NCBI GenBank assembly: GCA_022768245.1 | Contig: JALEMR010000051.1 | Coordinates: 42,600-106,599 of the forward strand | DNA length: 64,000 bases | Direction: 5' to 3' | Source: Oscillospiraceae bacterium | GTDB lineage: Bacteria; Bacillota; Clostridia; Oscillospirales; Ruminococcaceae | In this document: positions 26,972 to 36,068 of the stretch, one piece after another | Position numbering within the stretch: the first letter of the stretch is position 1 | How the letters are laid out: the number at the start of each line of letters is the position of its first letter | Made by a program: the position numbers and the translations under genes | Notes under the pieces: generated by a model | Told to the model about the DNA's origin: nothing | What the model saw: the letters and a program-made list of their open reading frames with translations, nothing else | Database searches by the model: none

Positions 26972-27468
26972 TTCGTGTTGTCCGTAAATGTGGTATCTCT
27001 TGCGATACCTAACTCTGTAAGTATTTCCTCTTCCTTTTCGCGCATGATAGCGGAATCCAGAGGAGAGGTCTCATGGTCGTAACCTAAAAGGTGGAGCATG
27101 GAATGGACGGTAAGAAAGCCTACCTCTCTGTCCAGTGAGTGTCCGTAGATATATGCCTGCTTAACGGCGGTCTCCATGGAAATGACCACATCTCCGAGAA
27201 GCTTTGCGCCCGTTTCGCAGTTGGTGTCGTAAACGCCATTCTCACCCAGAGGGAACGAAAGAACGTCGGTAGATTTATCAAGACCTCTGTAAGCCTTGTT
27301 GAGCTTTCTAATCTCATCGTTGTCCACGAAGGAAACGCTGACCTCTGCATCGTCCTTGAATTTCTCATAGGCAAGCACAGCCAGACAGCATTTTCTGACA
27401 AGCAGGCGAAGTCCGCTGGGGAGCTTGATCTTGCGTTGATTGTTGCGAATATATACTTTGAGTTTCAT
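26968..27468 (-). CDS. ybeY: rRNA maturation endoribonuclease YbeY
   Basis: YbeY is a zinc-dependent endonuclease involved in 16S rRNA 3'-end processing and 70S quality control. The 166-residue protein carries the signature HSMLHLLGYDH, which supplies the three zinc-binding histidines, and the upstream LNKAYRGLDKSTDVLSFPL block. It lies between phoH and dgkA-era, the conserved order in many phyla, and overlaps dgkA by 4 bases. Confidence 0.95.
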   Translation of the reverse strand: MKLKVYIRNNQRKIKLPSGLRLLVRKCCLAVLAYEKFKDDAEVSVSFVDNDEIRKLNKAYRGLDKSTDVLSFPLGENGVYDTNCETGAKLLGDVVISMETAVKQAYIYGHSLDREVGFLTVHSMLHLLGYDHETSPLDSAIMREKEEEILTELGIARDTTFTDNTK

Positions 27469-27500
27469 ATGACCGATCCTCCCGTTTTATTCTGATCTTA

Positions 27501-28484
27501 TTATTTTTTATTTCCCGTATTTTTTTCCTCGTAAGCCCTTTCATAGGCTCTGATTATATCCTGCACCAGCTTGTGGCGAACAACGTCCTTTTCACTGAAT
27601 CGTGTTATTGCGATATCCTCCACGTTTTTCAGCACGCGCATCGCGTCCACAAGTCCCGATTTTTTTGAATCGGGCAGATCTATCTGCGTGATATCTCCCG
27701 TAATGACCATTTTGCTGTTGAAGCCCAGACGGGTGAGGAACATTTTTATCTGTTCACGGGTGGTGTTCTGAGCCTCGTCGAGGATAATGAATGCGTCATC
27801 GAGGGTACGTCCTCTCATGTACGCAAGAGGAGCCACCTCAATAGTTCCCCGCTCCATGAGCCTTGCATAGCTTTCCGCGCCGAACATATCATAGAGCGCA
27901 TCATACAGCGGACGGAGATAAGGGTCCACCTTGTTCTGCAGATCGCCGGGGAGAAAGCCCAGCTTTTCGCCTGCTTCGACGGCGGGTCTTGTGAGGATTA
28001 TCTTGGTGACCTCGTGGTTGCGGAACGCCTTCACTGCCATAGCCACAGCAAGGTAGGTCTTGCCCGTTCCCGCAGGACCCACGCCTAATACGATGGTATT
28101 CTTTTTGATGGCTTCGACGTATTTTTTCTGACCGAGAGTTTTCGCCTTGACGGTCTTGCCCGAATTAGTAACGCAGATAGCGCCGTCGGACAGCTGAACG
28201 GCTTCATGCTCCATACCGTCGTCCACAAGGGAGAAAACGTAGCGGATGCTTTGTTCTGTCACCGACTCCCCTTTCCCTATCATATCGAGAAGAGCCCTGA
28301 CAGCGGAGCAGGCATGGATAACGTTATCCTCGTCGCCGCTGATCTTGATATCGTTTCCCCTGCTCAGCACAGCCACGTTGTACTGTCTCTGAATGAGATT
28401 TACATTCTGGTCGTAATTTCCGAACAGCGCGATGATATCCTCCATATTGTCAACATTTACTGTAAGTTCAAATCTATTATCCAT
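27501..28484 (-). CDS. phoH: PhoH-family ATPase (YbeZ type)
   Basis: A P-loop ATPase with an N-terminal RNA-binding-like domain, functionally linked to YbeY in rRNA maturation. The 327 residues have Walker A GPAGTGKTYLAVA (about 138-150), the motif ILTRPAVEAGEKLGFLPG, Walker B AFIILDEAQN and ITGDITQIDLP. It is the first gene of the phoH-ybeY-dgkA-era-yqzL-recO-mutS2 run. Confidence 0.95.
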   Translation of the reverse strand: MDNRFELTVNVDNMEDIIALFGNYDQNVNLIQRQYNVAVLSRGNDIKISGDEDNVIHACSAVRALLDMIGKGESVTEQSIRYVFSLVDDGMEHEAVQLSDGAICVTNSGKTVKAKTLGQKKYVEAIKKNTIVLGVGPAGTGKTYLAVAMAVKAFRNHEVTKIILTRPAVEAGEKLGFLPGDLQNKVDPYLRPLYDALYDMFGAESYARLMERGTIEVAPLAYMRGRTLDDAFIILDEAQNTTREQIKMFLTRLGFNSKMVITGDITQIDLPDSKKSGLVDAMRVLKNVEDIAITRFSEKDVVRHKLVQDIIRAYERAYEEKNTGNKK

Positions 28485-28546
28485 TAACGCTCCAATCCTC
28501 CGAAAACAAGCTTCGGAAAGGCAAACAAAAACATCTATACATAATC

Positions 28547-28555
28547 ATTATATCA
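28547..28555 (-). promoter_or_regulatory. Extended -10 promoter of the phoH operon
   Basis: The minus strand reads TGATATAAT, a TGn-extended TATAAT box about 60 bases before the phoH start. No good -35 hexamer is visible. Confidence 0.6.
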
Positions 28556-28652
28556 CACAATTTCCGAAAAATAAAGCGCTTGCGAAAAATTTATACCGCT
28601 ATTTAACACATTTTTTACAAAATAATACCTGTTTCGTAAATAACTGATGTTC

Positions 28653-29039
28653 TCACAGAGAAAAGCTGTGGGGCAGAAGCTCGTCAAGGGTGTAGGTAAC
28701 GAGCTCACCGTCGTTATTCTCCAGTATCACGCGAATTTTCGGGGCAAATTCGGAGAGCACCTGTCTGCATATACCGCAGGGATAGGTCTCGCCGCCTGCG
28801 CTGCTGACAATGGCTATTGCTTCAAAGCTCCTGCTGCCCTCGGAGACCGCCTTGAAAACAGCGGTGCGCTCGGCACAGCATGCACAGCCGTATGATGAAT
28901 TCTCCACATTGCAGCCCGTGAAAACATTCCCCTGTGAATCCAGCAGAGCAGCTCCCACATGGAATTCCGAATAGGGCACATATGCCTTGTCAAGCATGGT
29001 TTTCGCACGATCTATAAGTTCTCTGTCGGTTACATTCAT
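28653..29039 (-). CDS. cdd: Cytidine deaminase
   Basis: Cdd deaminates cytidine and deoxycytidine to uridine in pyrimidine salvage. The 128-residue product, from ATG 29039 with GGAGG 8 bases upstream, has the catalytic CNVENSSYGCACCAERTA block (Glu and Cys zinc site) and PCGICRQVLSEF. The longer open frame upstream is not needed. It has its own promoter, with no partner gene on either side. Confidence 0.96.
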   Translation of the reverse strand: MNVTDRELIDRAKTMLDKAYVPYSEFHVGAALLDSQGNVFTGCNVENSSYGCACCAERTAVFKAVSEGSRSFEAIAIVSSAGGETYPCGICRQVLSEFAPKIRVILENNDGELVTYTLDELLPHSFSL

Positions 29040-29061
29040 AGTATATACCTCCGTTTTTCTA

Positions 29062-29090
29062 ATTATATTACTATGACCTCGATTTGTCAA
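29062..29090 (-). promoter_or_regulatory. Sigma-A promoter of cdd
   Basis: Minus-strand TTGACA (29090-29085), 17-base spacer, TATAAT (29067-29062), both perfect. Confidence 0.88.
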
Positions 29091-29101
29091 CATTTATCCG
29101 A

Positions 29102-29141
29102 TAAAAAAGCGGCCCGATGCATAAAAATGCAATCGGACCGC
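29102..29141 (-). terminator. Intrinsic terminator after clpE
   Basis: On the minus strand GCGGTCCGATTGCA pairs with TGCATCGGGCCGC around TTTTTA and is followed by TTTTTTA. It closes the ruvC-to-clpE transcription unit. Confidence 0.88.
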
Positions 29142-29147
29142 ATTATC

Positions 29148-31514
29148 TTACTGCATATCGGAGCCGCTCTGCTCCTCGTCAAGATTTGTTTCAAGCACAA
29201 GCTCGTTTTTGCGGGCAGTCAGTTTTATCCTGTTTATGCTGCCCTCGGGAGATTCCACTATCTTTGAAGCGATTTTGTCCTCTATATCCGTGCGGATAAG
29301 CTTGCGGATATCTCTTGCGCCGAATTTTCCGCCGAACGCCTTTGCGGCAATGCAGGAAGCGGCACGCTTGTCGTATTTGAAGGTGATATTCTTTTCGAGA
29401 AGCGGGTCCTTCATCTCGTCCAGCATAAGGCAGGCGATGTCCTTGAAATTCTCCTCGGTGAGCGGGTCAAATACTGCCACCTCGTCCACGCGGCTTAAAA
29501 ATTCGGGACGGAGGAAATCGGACAGCGCTTTCATGGCCTTATCCTTGGACATTTCTCCCTCGGTCTTGTTGAAGCCCAGACTAAGCGTTTTGTCGGAGGA
29601 GCCCGCATTTGATGTCATGCAGATGATGGTGTTCTCAAAGCTTACGGAGCGTCCCTGTGCGTCGGTGACTCTGCCCTCGTCCAGTATTTGCAGGAGGATA
29701 TTCATAACGTCGGGGTGAGCCTTTTCTATCTCGTCGAAAAGCACCACGGAATAGGGTCTGCGGCGCACCTTTTCGGTAAGCTGACCCGCCTCGTCGTAGC
29801 CAACATATCCCGGAGGTGAGCCGATAAGCTTGGAAACGGAGTGCTTCTCCATGAATTCGGTCATATCAAGTCTGATAAGTGGGTCGGTGCCGTCGAAGAG
29901 CTCGTTGGCGATGACCTTTACCAGCTCGGTCTTTCCCACGCCTGTGGGACCCACAAAGATGAACGACGCAGGACGTCTGCGCTTGTCAAGCTGGACTCTT
30001 GTCCTTCTGATAGCCTTGCTGACAAGCTCCACAGCCTTATCCTGACCGATGATGTGCTTTTTCAGATTATTCTCCAGATCGGCAAGCTTCTTGTACTCGG
30101 TTGCAGATATCTTGTTGGCGGGGATACCCGTCCAGAGCTCGATAACGTAAGCGATATCGTTCTCGTCCACGAACAGGCAGTTAGCCTTTTCGCGGAGCTC
30201 GGAAAGCTCGTTCTGCTCGCGGAGAAGGTCTGCCTTTGCTTCCGCGATCTTTTCAAAATCGGGCTCAATATCATCCATATCGTCTTCGATATCCTTCAGT
30301 CTGGCTTCAAGCCCGGCGATGGTTTTCTCCGCCTTGTCGATAGCGGCAAGCTCTGCACTTCTGATGCTTCGGCAGGCGCATGCCTCGTCTAAGAGGTCTA
30401 TCGCCTTATCGGGCAGATAGCGGTCGTTGATGTATCTTTCCGACAGAACGGCGCAGGTGTGCAGAAGCTCGTCGGATATCTTCACCTTGTGGTGGTCCTC
30501 GTAGTATTTCCTGATGCCGAGCAGTATCTTATAGGTGTCCTCGACAGAAGGCTCGGTGACCGTTACGGGCTGGAAGCGTCTTTCAAGAGCGCTGTCCTTT
30601 TCGATGTATTTTCTGTACTCGGTAAAGGTGGTAGCGCCGATGACCTGTATCTCCCCTCTGGAGAGAGCGGGCTTTAAGATATTGGCAGCGTTCATGGAGC
30701 CGTCTCCGCCGTCGCCCGTTCCAACGAGAGTGTGTACCTCGTCGATGAACAGGATAATATTGCCCTCTGCCTTTACCTCGTCCACGAGACCCTTCACGCG
30801 GCTTTCGAACTGTCCTCTGAACTGAGTGCCTGCCACGAGAGCGGTAAGGTCGAGAAGATATACCTCCTTGTCGGCGATATGGAAGGGCACGTCCCCCGAA
30901 ACTATCTTCTGAGCGATTCCCTCCGCTACGGCAGTCTTTCCGACGCCGGGCTCGCCTATAAGACAGGGATTGTTTTTCTGTCTGCGGGAGAGTATCTGGA
31001 TAGTTCTTGCTATCTCCTTTTCTCTTCCGATGATATTGTCCAGCTTGCCCTCTCTGGCGCGTTCGCTGAGATTGGTGCAGAAGCTGTCCAGGAATTTATG
31101 CTTTTTCTTCTTTTTGTCGTCCTTTTTGGGATTTTTGCCGGCATGAGAGTCGGCAGACTTTGCGGGCTTGCTGTCGTTCAGCTCGCCGTCCGCAGCCGAT
31201 TTTTCGGACTGGGACTGACTGAAAAGGGGCTTGATCTGACCGCCGAAAAGATTCTGGATAAAATTCGGGATAGCGCCCGTGCCACCGTGTTCGAAGGAAT
31301 CTCCGTCAAGACCCTCGGTGAAGTCGGTCAAGGTATCGGAAAATTCTTCGACATCGTCGTCGGAAATGCCCATCTGCTGCATATATTCCTGAACCTGCGG
31401 GATTCCCAGCTCCTTAGCGCACACAAGACATAAGCCCTCGTCGTGTTTTTCGTTACCCTGCATAGTTGTTATAAAAACAACAGCCATTCTTTTTTTGCAT
31501 CTGCTGCAAAGCAT
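29148..31514 (-). CDS. clpE: ClpE-like AAA+ unfoldase with N-terminal zinc finger
   Basis: A Hsp100 ATPase that unfolds substrates for ClpP. The 788 residues begin with a C4 zinc finger (Cys3, Cys6, Cys29, Cys32), which distinguishes ClpE from ClpC. Next comes a linker rich in Lys/Asp/Ser, then AAA-1 (GEPGVGKTAVAEG), a short middle domain (about 405-470) and AAA-2 (GPTGVGKTELVKV, ending GARDIRKLI). The N-terminal Clp_N repeats of ClpC are absent. No CtsR operator was seen, and it appears to be the last gene of a long unit. Confidence 0.88.
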   Translation of the reverse strand: MLCSRCKKRMAVVFITTMQGNEKHDEGLCLVCAKELGIPQVQEYMQQMGISDDDVEEFSDTLTDFTEGLDGDSFEHGGTGAIPNFIQNLFGGQIKPLFSQSQSEKSAADGELNDSKPAKSADSHAGKNPKKDDKKKKKHKFLDSFCTNLSERAREGKLDNIIGREKEIARTIQILSRRQKNNPCLIGEPGVGKTAVAEGIAQKIVSGDVPFHIADKEVYLLDLTALVAGTQFRGQFESRVKGLVDEVKAEGNIILFIDEVHTLVGTGDGGDGSMNAANILKPALSRGEIQVIGATTFTEYRKYIEKDSALERRFQPVTVTEPSVEDTYKILLGIRKYYEDHHKVKISDELLHTCAVLSERYINDRYLPDKAIDLLDEACACRSIRSAELAAIDKAEKTIAGLEARLKDIEDDMDDIEPDFEKIAEAKADLLREQNELSELREKANCLFVDENDIAYVIELWTGIPANKISATEYKKLADLENNLKKHIIGQDKAVELVSKAIRRTRVQLDKRRRPASFIFVGPTGVGKTELVKVIANELFDGTDPLIRLDMTEFMEKHSVSKLIGSPPGYVGYDEAGQLTEKVRRRPYSVVLFDEIEKAHPDVMNILLQILDEGRVTDAQGRSVSFENTIICMTSNAGSSDKTLSLGFNKTEGEMSKDKAMKALSDFLRPEFLSRVDEVAVFDPLTEENFKDIACLMLDEMKDPLLEKNITFKYDKRAASCIAAKAFGGKFGARDIRKLIRTDIEDKIASKIVESPEGSINRIKLTARKNELVLETNLDEEQSGSDMQ

Positions 31515-31551
31515 CTCTTAACCTCCAGACATATAATTTACGTCACATTAT

Positions 31552-32376
31552 TCAGATGTCAAATAAATTATATATAAATTTGAATATTATCGTATTCTGC
31601 ACTGCCGCTTCGGATAATACTCCGATGCCGCCCGTAATGCCGATAATGAGCTTTACAATTATCACCAGCGCCGATAGGAGCAGCAGCGACCTGAACAGTC
31701 CGAGCACTCCGCCCAGCAGCATATCCGTGGACTTGACAAGCTCTATCTTTCTGACTGCCAGAACAGCCCTGACTATCCCCTTTCCCACCACTGATATAAC
31801 GGTAAAGGAAACTATCCACAGGACATATTCCAACACCTTCATAACAATGCCGCGGACGGTGGTCTCCTCGATATATTCCGCAGCTGCGCGGGTATCACCC
31901 TCGGCTATACATCGGAATAGGTCTGCCTTCATATCGTCGTAGACCATATCGTCGGAGACCTTGACAGGCATCGAGTCGTCAAGATCGTATCTGAAGCCGT
32001 CAAAAACAGATTCAAGCACACTATTTAGTTTATCACTAATTTCGGGATTAGTCAAGTCCTCGCGGATATCATCGTTAACTATTTTTTCCGTTTCCGATGG
32101 TATTTCCTCGCCGAGGGCTTCCGAAACGGCATTTTTCAGCTTGTCCTCGGTGTTGATTATGGTAGTCTCCGCCGCGGAAACGATGGCTTCCTTGCAGTAT
32201 TCGTCGTAAAGCTGCTCTGAGAGCGGGTCGGATATCACAGCTGCGCCCACAAGTGCCAGCAGATATACCGCCAGAGTGAGCACAGTTTTCAGAAATCCTT
32301 TGTGCACGCCGTTTACAGTGCAGCATATTATGACCGCAGCCGCAATAATGTCAAGAATAATAAAAGCTCTGTCCAT
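31552..32376 (-). CDS. CvpA family membrane protein
   Basis: Four predicted membrane helices: two near the N-terminus (about 6-47) and two near the C-terminus (about 185-250). They flank a long acidic loop (about 55-180) probably outside the membrane. The N-terminal D-x-I/V pattern and VNGVHKGFLKTVLTLAVYLLAL segment match CvpA (colicin V production) proteins. The Firmicutes relatives have no settled function, with links to cell-wall homeostasis. It is 274 residues, longer than typical CvpA because of the loop. Confidence 0.75.
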   Translation of the reverse strand: MDRAFIILDIIAAAVIICCTVNGVHKGFLKTVLTLAVYLLALVGAAVISDPLSEQLYDEYCKEAIVSAAETTIINTEDKLKNAVSEALGEEIPSETEKIVNDDIREDLTNPEISDKLNSVLESVFDGFRYDLDDSMPVKVSDDMVYDDMKADLFRCIAEGDTRAAAEYIEETTVRGIVMKVLEYVLWIVSFTVISVVGKGIVRAVLAVRKIELVKSTDMLLGGVLGLFRSLLLLSALVIIVKLIIGITGGIGVLSEAAVQNTIIFKFIYNLFDI

Positions 32377-32391
32377 CTGACCTCCGTTATA

Positions 32392-33576
32392 TCAGTCAAA
32401 GCTGATGCGGTTTATTTCATCATATCCCATAAGGAAGAAATAATTGCCGATCTTGCAGAAATTCTCGTAGGAATCGGAAAGCTTAACGCTTGATATCTCC
32501 TGACCGAGATCATTATAGGTGTAGATACCGCTGCCCGTAAGCACGTAAACCATGCTGTTATAGGCGAAAATATGCTTAGCCTCCTCGGAAAGCTCCACCG
32601 TATGAGGATTTTCAAGGTCGGAGCAGTCGGTTATCATCAGGCTGTATTTTCTCAGCAGTGAGTTTTCCATAAGCACAGCGCTCAGCTTTGAAGAGCAGCT
32701 GTAGTCAGTTATCTCGTCCTCGTACTCGTTTTCGAGGAGCTTGTTGCCGTTGCTGTCGAAGAATACGCAGCGGGTATCCCCGATTATGGCGATATCGCCG
32801 TTTTCGTCGATAGATGTGCATACTGCAAGACAATCCACCTTTTCGGACTGCCATATCATCTCGGTGCTGTTAAAGCTGAAGCGGATAAGTCCCGACTGTA
32901 CCTTTCCGCCCGAAGCGCCCAGCGTGGTTATGATACAGCCGCTGTTGTCGTTGAGGAAGGTCACATCCGTGATGCGGCTGTCGTAGCTTTTATATGTAAA
33001 GATATTTTTTCCGTCGGAGTCGTATATGTCAAGCTGAGCGAGATATTTGTCAGATTTGGTGACCACTGCCGCAAGATCGCTGCTTGAAAGCTCCGCCATA
33101 AGAATGGTCTGGTCGCAGGTCTTTTCGTAGATGGTCTTGTATTTGCTTTCAAGGCTGAAGCCGTTGCCGCCCAGGTCATATATGAGCGCCTTCTTGTTGG
33201 AGACCGTCAGTATCGGATTGGCGTAGGTGTGCTGTTTTTCGATAACAGGCTCGCCGTCTGCGGTATAGACGAAAAATTTGGAATCGTCAAGGAAGGCGAA
33301 ATAGTTGTCCATGGCCTTGAGCTGATAATCGGAGCCTCCCGAAACGGCGATAGGAAATTTTCCCTCGGCAAGCTCGGCGTTTTCGGTATTGTCGGAAGCA
33401 GCAGGCACCTTTGTAAGTATACCGTCAAGGTAAGGATACCAGCTGTCCTTAGTAAGAACGGCAATGACCACAAGCACCGCAACAGTAAGCACCGCGAAAA
33501 ACTTAATGAGAAAATTTCTGCGGTTTTTCGATTTCTGACGGCGTCTGAGCTCGGAAACGTCATTTTCTATAGCCAT
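32392..33576 (-). CDS. DUF5711 family membrane-anchored protein (beta-propeller-like)
   Basis: The 394 residues have a basic cytoplasmic N-terminus (RRRQKSKNRR), one membrane helix (about 25-43) and a large external domain. That domain's repeating strand pattern (YDSDGKNIFTY, FFDSNGNKLLE, YTYNDLGQEISS) suggests a propeller. It resembles DUF5711 proteins, common in Clostridia and of unknown function. It lies between cvpA and truA in the same unit. Confidence 0.7.
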   Translation of the reverse strand: MAIENDVSELRRRQKSKNRRNFLIKFFAVLTVAVLVVIAVLTKDSWYPYLDGILTKVPAASDNTENAELAEGKFPIAVSGGSDYQLKAMDNYFAFLDDSKFFVYTADGEPVIEKQHTYANPILTVSNKKALIYDLGGNGFSLESKYKTIYEKTCDQTILMAELSSSDLAAVVTKSDKYLAQLDIYDSDGKNIFTYKSYDSRITDVTFLNDNSGCIITTLGASGGKVQSGLIRFSFNSTEMIWQSEKVDCLAVCTSIDENGDIAIIGDTRCVFFDSNGNKLLENEYEDEITDYSCSSKLSAVLMENSLLRKYSLMITDCSDLENPHTVELSEEAKHIFAYNSMVYVLTGSGIYTYNDLGQEISSVKLSDSYENFCKIGNYFFLMGYDEINRISFD

Positions 33577-33590
33577 TTATACATTCCCCT

Positions 33591-34328
33591 TCAGTAAAAG
33601 ATTTTGTTGAGATACAGTCCGTGAGGCTGTGCGGTCCTGCCTGCAAGGACCCTGTTTCTGCCGTCTAAAATGGTCGGGATATCGTCGGCGGAAAATTTCC
33701 CCTCGCTGACCGACAGCAGAGTACCCGCCATTATCCTAACCATATTATACAAAAATCCGTCGCCTTTTACAACTAATTTCACAAGATTTTCATTTTTGAC
33801 TATATCAAAATATTCGATAGTCCGCACGGGATCGTCCTTCTGATTGGCAGTCCCGCAGAAGGACGTAAAATCGTGAGTTCCCACAAAGTGAGCGGCAGCA
33901 TCCCGCATTTCATCGAGCTTAAGCTCATAAGGATAATGAAGCGCAAGGTCGGTATAGAACGGGTCCTTGACCTCCCGGTTCAGGATAAGGTATATATACT
34001 CCTTGCCTATACAGGAATATCTGGCATGAAAATCGGGAGCGGCGTCCTCCATTGACAGCACGGCGATATCATCGGGAAGCAGCGCGTTCATTCCTCTGAC
34101 AAGCTTGTGGCAAGGTATGGGATTTTCCGTTTTAAAGGAAAAGCAGTATTCGTTGGCATGAACTCCCGTATCGGTGCGTGAGCAGCCGTTTATCACCGTT
34201 TTCGCAGCCAGTATGCGGGACAGGATATCCTCGGTGACGTTCTGCACGCCCACGGCGTTTATCTGCCGCTGAAAGCCATGATACGCCGTCCCGCGGTATG
34301 ACATGTAAGCTTTTATATTTCTCATCAC
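33591..34328 (-). CDS. truA: tRNA pseudouridine(38-40) synthase
   Basis: TruA isomerises uridines 38-40 in the anticodon arm. The 245-residue product has the catalytic aspartate in GCSRTDTGVHA, YRGTAYHGFQRQ at the N-terminus, and the FLYNMVRIMAGTLL segment. Length is normal. It overlaps the ecfT stop by 4 bases. The ecfA-ecfA-ecfT-truA order is a well known Firmicutes gene string. Confidence 0.96.
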   Translation of the reverse strand: MMRNIKAYMSYRGTAYHGFQRQINAVGVQNVTEDILSRILAAKTVINGCSRTDTGVHANEYCFSFKTENPIPCHKLVRGMNALLPDDIAVLSMEDAAPDFHARYSCIGKEYIYLILNREVKDPFYTDLALHYPYELKLDEMRDAAAHFVGTHDFTSFCGTANQKDDPVRTIEYFDIVKNENLVKLVVKGDGFLYNMVRIMAGTLLSVSEGKFSADDIPTILDGRNRVLAGRTAQPHGLYLNKIFY

Positions 34329-35128
34329 TGCAGCACCGCGTTGGTCACGAATACCCCTGCCAGAAACAGCAGGGACAGGGACATAGCGGCATAATCCGCC
34401 CCTCCCGACTTAAGGGTTTTCAGCTTAGTTCTTCCCTCTCCGCCCTTGTAGCAGCGGCACTCCATTGCGAGAGCCAGTTCTTCGGCGCGTCTGAACGCCG
34501 AGATAAACAGCGGTATAAGGATAGGTATAAGCGCCTTTGCACGGTGGATAAGTCCCCCGCTGTCCATATCCGCTCCCCTTGCCTTCTGCGCCGCCATTAT
34601 CTTGTCGGTCTCCTCGATAAGGGTAGGGATAAAACGGAGAGCGATGGTCATCATCATAGCCAGCTCATGGACGGGAAAATGAAGCTTTTTCAGAGGTTCC
34701 ATAAGCTGCTCCACAGCGTCGGTCAGAATAATCGGCGAAGTGGTATAGGTCAGCAGAGAAGAACCCGCTATCAGCGCAGCTATGCGTATCACCATAAATG
34801 CCGCGGTGCGCAGTCCCTCGTCGGTGATGTTTATCTTCCAGATGTGAAAAACCGATGCTCCGCCGATGAAAAACAGATTCAGTATCGAAGTTATGACGAT
34901 TATCGGAATGATAGGCTTCAGCGACTTTGCGATAAGCTTCCCAGGAATTTTGGATATGCCGTAGGATATGCACATGAAAATCAGCCCTATTGCAAGTCCC
35001 GCAAAGGTGTCCGCCGAGAACAGCATTACTATGAATATGGCTGTGATGATTATCTTGAATCTCGGGTCAAGACGGTGTACCGCCGATTTTCCCGGGAAAT
35101 ACTGTCCGATAGTTATATCACTCAGCAT
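34325..35128 (-). CDS. ecfT: Energy-coupling factor transporter transmembrane protein EcfT
   Basis: EcfT is the membrane scaffold linking the ATPases EcfA1/EcfA2 to exchangeable substrate-binding S components for vitamin and metal uptake. The start at ATG 35128 (MLSDITIGQYFPG) has AAGGAG 7 bases upstream; the longer frame would run deeper into ecfA2. The 267 residues contain several hydrophobic helices and the two conserved coupling motifs, seen here as AQKARGAD and AMECRCYKG (the A-R-G type signatures). No S component is encoded nearby. Confidence 0.94.
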   Translation of the reverse strand: MLSDITIGQYFPGKSAVHRLDPRFKIIITAIFIVMLFSADTFAGLAIGLIFMCISYGISKIPGKLIAKSLKPIIPIIVITSILNLFFIGGASVFHIWKINITDEGLRTAAFMVIRIAALIAGSSLLTYTTSPIILTDAVEQLMEPLKKLHFPVHELAMMMTIALRFIPTLIEETDKIMAAQKARGADMDSGGLIHRAKALIPILIPLFISAFRRAEELALAMECRCYKGGEGRTKLKTLKSGGADYAAMSLSLLFLAGVFVTNAVLQ

Positions 35129-36002
35129 GTGGGATCTCCTTTCCGTGAGCGAGCATATACTCACGCAGAGTCTTTATGGCAAAATCAAGGGTATAAACGT
35201 CGGTGCGGATATCAAGACCCGATTGGCGCAGCTTCATGAATACCCGTGTTATCTGCGGAACGGCAAGTCCCATTGCGGATATCTCGTCCGCTTTTTTGAA
35301 TATTTCGGGGGTCTCGTCGCAGCAGAAAAGCTCCGATTTGTTCATGACGATTATCCTCGAAGCGAATTTAGCCACGTCCTCCATGCTGTGGGACACCAGC
35401 AGCACGGTAGCACCCGTGCGCCTGTGAAATTCCTTGATACGGCTCATGATAAGGTCACGGCCCTTGGGGTCAAGTCCCGCGGTAGGCTCGTCCAGGATAA
35501 GCACCTTCGGCTCCATAGCCATAACGCCCGCAATGGCTACTCTGCGCTTCTGACCGCCCGAAAGCTCAAAGGGAGACTTGCCCAGCGTCTCCTCGGAAAG
35601 ACCGACTATCTCCGCAGTTTCGCGGACTCTGCGGTCTATCTCCTTTTCGTCCAGTCCCATATTTTTCGGACCGAAGGCAATGTCCTTGTAGACAGTCTCC
35701 TCGAATATCTGATATTCGGGGTACTGGAACACCAGTCCCACCTTGAAACGGATATCCCTGATATTGCAGCTGTTCTTATCCCATATGTCCTGACCGTCGA
35801 TGTATATCTTGCCGGATGTGGGCTTGATAAGTCCGTTGAAATGCTGGATAAGCGTTGATTTGCCCGAGCCTGTGTGTCCGATTATCCCTATCAGCTCACC
35901 CGGCTCAATTTCCAGATCGACATCCTTTACAGCGGTCTTTTCAAAGGGGGTGCCCACGCTGTAGGTGTATGTCAGTTTTTCCGTTCTGATGATTGGCTCC
36001 AT
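35118..36002 (-). CDS. ecfA2: Energy-coupling factor transporter ATPase EcfA2
   Basis: ABC ATPase of the ECF module. It has Walker A GHTGSGKST, Q-loop QYPEYQIFEETVYKDIAFGP, signature LSGGQKRRVAIAG and Walker B ILDEPTAGLDP. The start at ATG 36002 (MEPIIRTEKLTYTY) follows AAGGAGTTATT; the 15 codons upstream in frame have no ribosome binding site. The 294-residue product pairs with EcfA1, and its end overlaps ecfT by 11 bases. Confidence 0.94.
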   Translation of the reverse strand: MEPIIRTEKLTYTYSVGTPFEKTAVKDVDLEIEPGELIGIIGHTGSGKSTLIQHFNGLIKPTSGKIYIDGQDIWDKNSCNIRDIRFKVGLVFQYPEYQIFEETVYKDIAFGPKNMGLDEKEIDRRVRETAEIVGLSEETLGKSPFELSGGQKRRVAIAGVMAMEPKVLILDEPTAGLDPKGRDLIMSRIKEFHRRTGATVLLVSHSMEDVAKFASRIIVMNKSELFCCDETPEIFKKADEISAMGLAVPQITRVFMKLRQSGLDIRTDVYTLDFAIKTLREYMLAHGKEIPHAE

Positions 36003-36068
36003 AATAACTCCTTTTTGCCCTGTGCTCCTGCGGTTAGACTGTGCCATATCGCGGAAAGGGCGTATCTC

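Noticed and set aside
34298..35239. Open frame of about 300 codons antisense to ecfT and truA
   Set aside because: Arg/Tyr/Ser-rich nonsense composition, no binding site, fully covered by recognised genes on the other strand.
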